Part shown: positions 62,101-64,000 of the stretch, piece after piece
Layout of the letters: each line of letters begins with the position of its first letter
Numbering within the stretch: the stretch's first letter is position 1
Origin: Rhizoclosmatium globosum
Taxonomy: Eukaryota > Chytridiomycota > Chytridiomycetes > Chytridiales > Chytriomycetaceae
Assembly: GCA_002104985.1 (NCBI GenBank)
Contig: MCGO01000027.1
Coordinates: 124,001-188,000 of the forward strand
Direction of reading: 5' to 3'
Length of the DNA stretch: 64,000 nt
The notes under the pieces: model-generated
The model's input: the letters and a program-made list of their open reading frames with translations, nothing else
Told to the model about the DNA's origin: nothing
Database searches by the model: none
Translations under genes and position numbers: made by a program

Positions 62101-62509
62101 GAGTAGAAAGAAGGGAAGAGGGCAGGAGATGTTCAAGGTAACCAGATTCCAGATTGACAGTGTCAGGGTAACCTATTGTGGTGGAAGGGACAAATGTTAG
62201 AATGAACAAGTTGCCAATGGATGCATTGAATACATACCTGAGTGTCAACAATGGGAAGGCAGTGTGCAAGAAGAAAGCCTCCGACGGTAGTGGGAGACCA
62301 GTGGTGAGAATTCGTGATTACGTCGACTTGAACCACAGTCATCAAGCAGTGGCAAATAAAGCCGGAAATATCGTGTAAAACATGGGATGCTTTGTGAATA
62401 GTATTGTCAGTGGTTGCGTGTTGCAGAAAGGGAACATACCTCCGACGACGACAACGTTGAATAGGAAGGAAAGAGCTGCGATGGCAGAGAAAGTGGACAC
62501 GTTGAACAT
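50119..62509 (-). CDS. Giant multidomain protein with Fanzor/TnpB-like RuvC C terminus
   Basis: Exons (high to low): 62509-62440, 62389-62238, 62172-61527, 61473-60976, 60918-60385, 60336-59936, 59883-59062 (minus a 48-nt in-frame intron 59520-59473), 59007-58439, 58383-57840, 57802-57581, 57530-56157, 56104-55010, 54963-54794, 54737-54634, 54573-52759, 52699-51053, 50991-50768, 50709-50119. All phases agree: 3,809 residues. In order: hydrophobic N terminus (about 1-240), Pro/Ser linker, ubiquitin-like domain (578-652), acidic and Lys-rich low-complexity region (KAAKPRKGKGKR), unknown globular parts, two C2H2 fingers (1403-1493), more unknown domains, GAQ repeats, then RuvC-I SSDPGGRT (Asp3324), RuvC-II VIVTE (Glu3613), a zinc ribbon and PRDIKSG (Asp3659), and a Gly-rich tail. 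Fanzors are RNA-guided eukaryotic TnpB relatives, usually 400-1,000 residues. An upstream ATG (62600) with a small intron would add six residues. Fusion of neighbouring genes cannot be excluded without RNA data. Confidence 0.7.
50480..51710 (-). other. RuvC-like nuclease core and zinc ribbon of the giant protein
   Basis: The DPGGRT segment (51698-51684) is followed by a beta-strand GHVVQIGVGFEA and a helix CRLQKRISTLQS. This is the order seen after the first RuvC motif of Fanzor1 and TnpB. After a long helical insertion, exon 18 reads KWVKTVLSYAAHASIRKQTT and then IKAVVIVTE. Exon 19 gives MCFCGRISRIGKAKTFKCSN, PRCSG and LPRDIKSGLFIENLTWAI. The four cysteines (3620, 3622, 3636, 3641) form a ribbon with CxC in place of the usual CxxC. 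The final Asp stands in an R-D context like the RDxNxAxNI motif. Match to the family is by motif order and spacing only. Confidence 0.65.
53146..53242. repeat. 9-bp tandem repeat coding Gly-Ala-Gln
   Basis: About ten copies of the unit caccttgag (plus strand) with a few single-base variants. On the coding minus strand they read GAQ/GVQ repeats within exon 16 of the giant protein. The unit is a multiple of three, so length changes keep the frame. Confidence 0.95.
57460..57785 (-). other. Two C2H2-type zinc fingers in the giant protein
   Basis: First finger: FCPLC ... EQHIITRH, with Cys1403, Cys1406, His1425 and His1430. Second finger: EPCPICQLQGHPQDLLRHMI, with Cys1473, Cys1476, His1488 and His1493. 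They lie on either side of a 48-nt intron. Such fingers bind DNA or protein; a DNA-binding role would suit a transposon-related nuclease. Confidence 0.7.
58030..58222. repeat. Pro-Val-Gln coding repeats and (CCATCA)n tract
   Basis: 58030-58170 holds nested repeats of ggactggacct and ccttggactggaacct. They read PVQVPVQGSPVRGP on the coding minus strand. 58191-58222 is (catcac)n, read as Gly-Asp repeats. All lie in one exon of the giant protein and keep the frame. Confidence 0.9.
60281..60553 (-). other. Ubiquitin-like domain ending in Arg-Gly-Gly
   Basis: Residues 578-652 of the giant protein, split by the intron at 60384-60337. It aligns with ubiquitin over its whole length with a single one-residue insertion. 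Beginning FFVELVDGHHLFVEMPSMLT matches the first two strands. FGMVKLEDSSLLSSYNI corresponds to FAGKQLEDGRTLSDYNI. STLKFVVQVRGG corresponds to STLHLVLRLRGG. The chain continues after the RGG (ADRASR), so a deubiquitinase could cut there. The lysine pattern of ubiquitin is largely not kept. Confidence 0.8.
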
Positions 62510-62600
62510 CTATTTAACATGATTAGCGTCAATGATATCATGATGATGAAGGAATAGGAGAGGAGAGCAAGGATTAGGTAACCTCTGTGGAGATTTCCAT

Positions 62601-63027
62601 CCTCCTTTCACAGACAATCAAACACGAGAGTCATAGAGACATCCACGAGAAGAAGCAATAGTGTAGTTGATGGTATGGAAAATGAAATAAAAGGAAGCGG
62701 GGAAGGAGGAAAGGTTATCGGGTTGTTGAGTGGGGTAAGTGGTCTGGGCCCTTGAAGGACCAGATCATCAAGGAAGTGTCTGCGGAATGATCGCAGATAG
62801 TACAAAGCTTATAGAGCACTCATAATGAAAGTGGACCACTATACACACCTCACAGATTGGGAAGGAAGGGATGAAGGGGATAAGGGATCAACTCACTTGC
62901 TTCAGAAATTTTGAGGGTTTATTGAAAAATATTATATAATTGGGCGACGTTCTTTGGAAACATGTATCCTATCCCCGCTTTTTCAAAAACGCCCTTTCTC
63001 ATTATATTACTCTAGACTATTGGGGTA
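62601..63027. promoter_or_regulatory. 5' flank of the giant gene
   Basis: About 430 bases with no supported gene. AT-rich near 62905-62945 (attgaaaaatattatataattg), which could serve as a promoter for the minus-strand gene. I compared this end with the other end (about 50065) and found no convincing terminal inverted repeat or target-site duplication by eye. Confidence 0.4.
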
Positions 63028-63395
63028 GGATATACAATCCAGATTGGTCGCCTTCTGGCAAAACAGCTGGATTCGTGATGGCACGTGTAAGCCCCGTCAA
63101 GAGAGAGTGATCAAGGTGCAAGCCGCACCAAGAATCCAAGCGCGACGACTCTCTGGACACAGGAAAGTAATACAACAAACGCCCCTTGTGGCAATTCAAT
63201 GGCGACTTGAGTGCCTCCTGGAGCGACGACAGGTTTTCGTGTTTGGTAGCCAAGAACTGATCGAGTCGCTCAGCAAGCAACACACCGGTCTCAGTAATCG
63301 TCTTTCCGCATTCAACAAACGCTTGTTCCAGGGACTGGCCGTTGAGAATATCAGGAGATGGCCATACGTTCTTGAATCCGTAGGATGGGTTCTTT
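63028..63395 (-). pseudogene. Duplicated internal fragment of the 2OG dioxygenase gene
   Basis: 368 bases almost identical to 24125-24492, with three substitutions noticed (about 99% identity) and the same orientation. It corresponds to residues about 115-238 of the dioxygenase, including the iron-binding His-x-Asp, but has neither start nor end of the gene. The edges are sharp on both sides. As the source stretch contains no intron, it cannot be told whether it came through DNA or RNA. It lies 60 bases beyond the malate synthase stop and next to the giant gene's 5' flank. Confidence 0.93.
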
Positions 63396-63455
63396 ACGAT
63401 ATTTCATCTTTGATTGCGAAAATAGAACGAAATAATAGTTGAAAATTAAATCAAA

Positions 63456-64000
63456 TCAGAGCTTGGCTCCTGGTGCCTTCAGAGTAAGAATGGAATCGTA
63501 GCAAAGAGTCTATGAACAGAACGTTAGAATTCATTAAGAACTCGTTATTAGGAAACTTACGGTCAAGAAGTCTGAGTAGTCTCCACCCTTGATGGTGCTG
63601 GCCAAGAACTTTTTGGCCAATGGGTACTTGGTCTCAGCAAAGCCCTTCTCACCCAAACGGGCTTGAATGGCAGCAACTTCGCCGTCCAACAACTGGTCAA
63701 TATATTCAGGGGTGATGACCTTTCCACTGGTAGTTGTGGCACGGTGACGAACCCATTGCCAGAGTTGAGAACGGGAAATCTCAGCGGTGGCAGCATCTTC
63801 CATCAAGTTGTGGATTGGAACACATCCGAGACCACGGAGCCAGGATTCCATATAGACCAAGGCAATTTCAATGTTGGTCTTGATTCCCTGCTCAGAAATC
63901 TTGACAACCATTCCCTTCAAGCTCAAGAGGTCAGCACCAGTAACGTGAACGTCTTCGCGGCGGACAAAGAGCTGGTTTGGCTGTGGCATGTGTTGGTTGA
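63456..64000 (-). CDS. Malate synthase, C-terminal part, peroxisomal
   Basis: Glyoxylate-cycle enzyme joining glyoxylate and acetyl-CoA to malate. The gene continues beyond the right edge. The exon to 63561 has the family blocks [34 protein letters not shown], and [18 protein letters not shown]. The latter contains the Asp that acts as catalytic base in this family. The last exon (63456-63508 approx.) reads [16 protein letters not shown]. The final Ala-Lys-Leu is a type 1 peroxisomal targeting signal, so the enzyme should be peroxisomal or glyoxysomal. The final intron is short with a GTAAGT donor. Confidence 0.95.

Noticed and set aside
50119..62509. Integrated virus or Polinton-like element
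   Set aside because: No DNA polymerase, capsid, packaging ATPase, integrase or reverse transcriptase motif was seen in any frame of this region.
50060..63027. Terminal inverted repeats of a DNA transposon around the giant gene
   Set aside because: The two ends were compared by eye in both orientations; only short, weak matches (such as tttca..gccctttc on both sides) were found, not enough to call.

Overview
The window looks like nuclear DNA of an early-diverging, flagellated (zoosporic) fungus. Genes are dense, on both strands, and interrupted by many short GT-AG introns (mostly about 45-70 nt). The gene set is fungal-type: an Ssz1-like Hsp70 of exactly the yeast length, a Sds3 subunit, Rpc31 and a peroxisomal malate synthase. 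The intraflagellar-transport protein IFT54 shows that the organism builds a cilium. I infer the lineage from gene content only; no rRNA or tRNA is present to place it further.

Layout. 1-8411: 3' part of a huge coiled-coil gene. 8472-9196 and 9871-10311: ribosomal proteins eL21 and eS19 (minus). 10947-12606: MYST histone acetyltransferase. 12721-13668: ATP synthase OSCP. 13909-16385: USP36-type deubiquitinase with an RGG tail. 16468-21517: nucleoporin Nup155/Nup170. 21538-23773: Sds3-like Rpd3L subunit with a poly-Q tail. 23871-24915: 2OG-Fe(II) dioxygenase (minus). 25084-28601: Sen1/UPF1-type helicase. 28813-32328: ankyrin protein (minus). 32569-34993: IFT54. 35117-43193: NWD1-like NACHT-WD40 protein (2,547 aa). 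43247-45163: possible Mei4-like protein. 45235-46252: Rpc31 (minus). 46406-48252: Ssz1. 48411-50064: a tandemly duplicated and partly broken RidA/YjgF cluster. 50119-62509: one giant 18-exon minus-strand reading frame. 63028-63395: a duplicated piece of the dioxygenase gene. 63456-64000: the 3' end of malate synthase.

The most unusual region is 50.06-63.4 kb. When the minus-strand exons are joined at GT-AG sites, every phase agrees and the frame closes on 3,809 residues. The product has an N-terminal hydrophobic part, a full-length ubiquitin-like domain ending in Arg-Gly-Gly (residues about 578-652), two C2H2 zinc fingers, low-complexity repeats, basic nuclear-localisation-like stretches and, at the C terminus, a TnpB/Fanzor-like RuvC nuclease with a zinc ribbon. 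All three RuvC acidic motifs can be seen. On one side this gene abuts a RidA exon that breaks off; on the other it abuts a 368-bp, roughly 99% identical copy of part of the dioxygenase gene. This suggests recent mobility or rearrangement. I regard this giant Fanzor-like, ubiquitin-containing protein as the best candidate for an undescribed system.

The rest is mostly housekeeping (translation, ATP synthesis, nuclear pore, chromatin, Pol III, RNA helicase), plus cilium-linked genes and a STAND NTPase.
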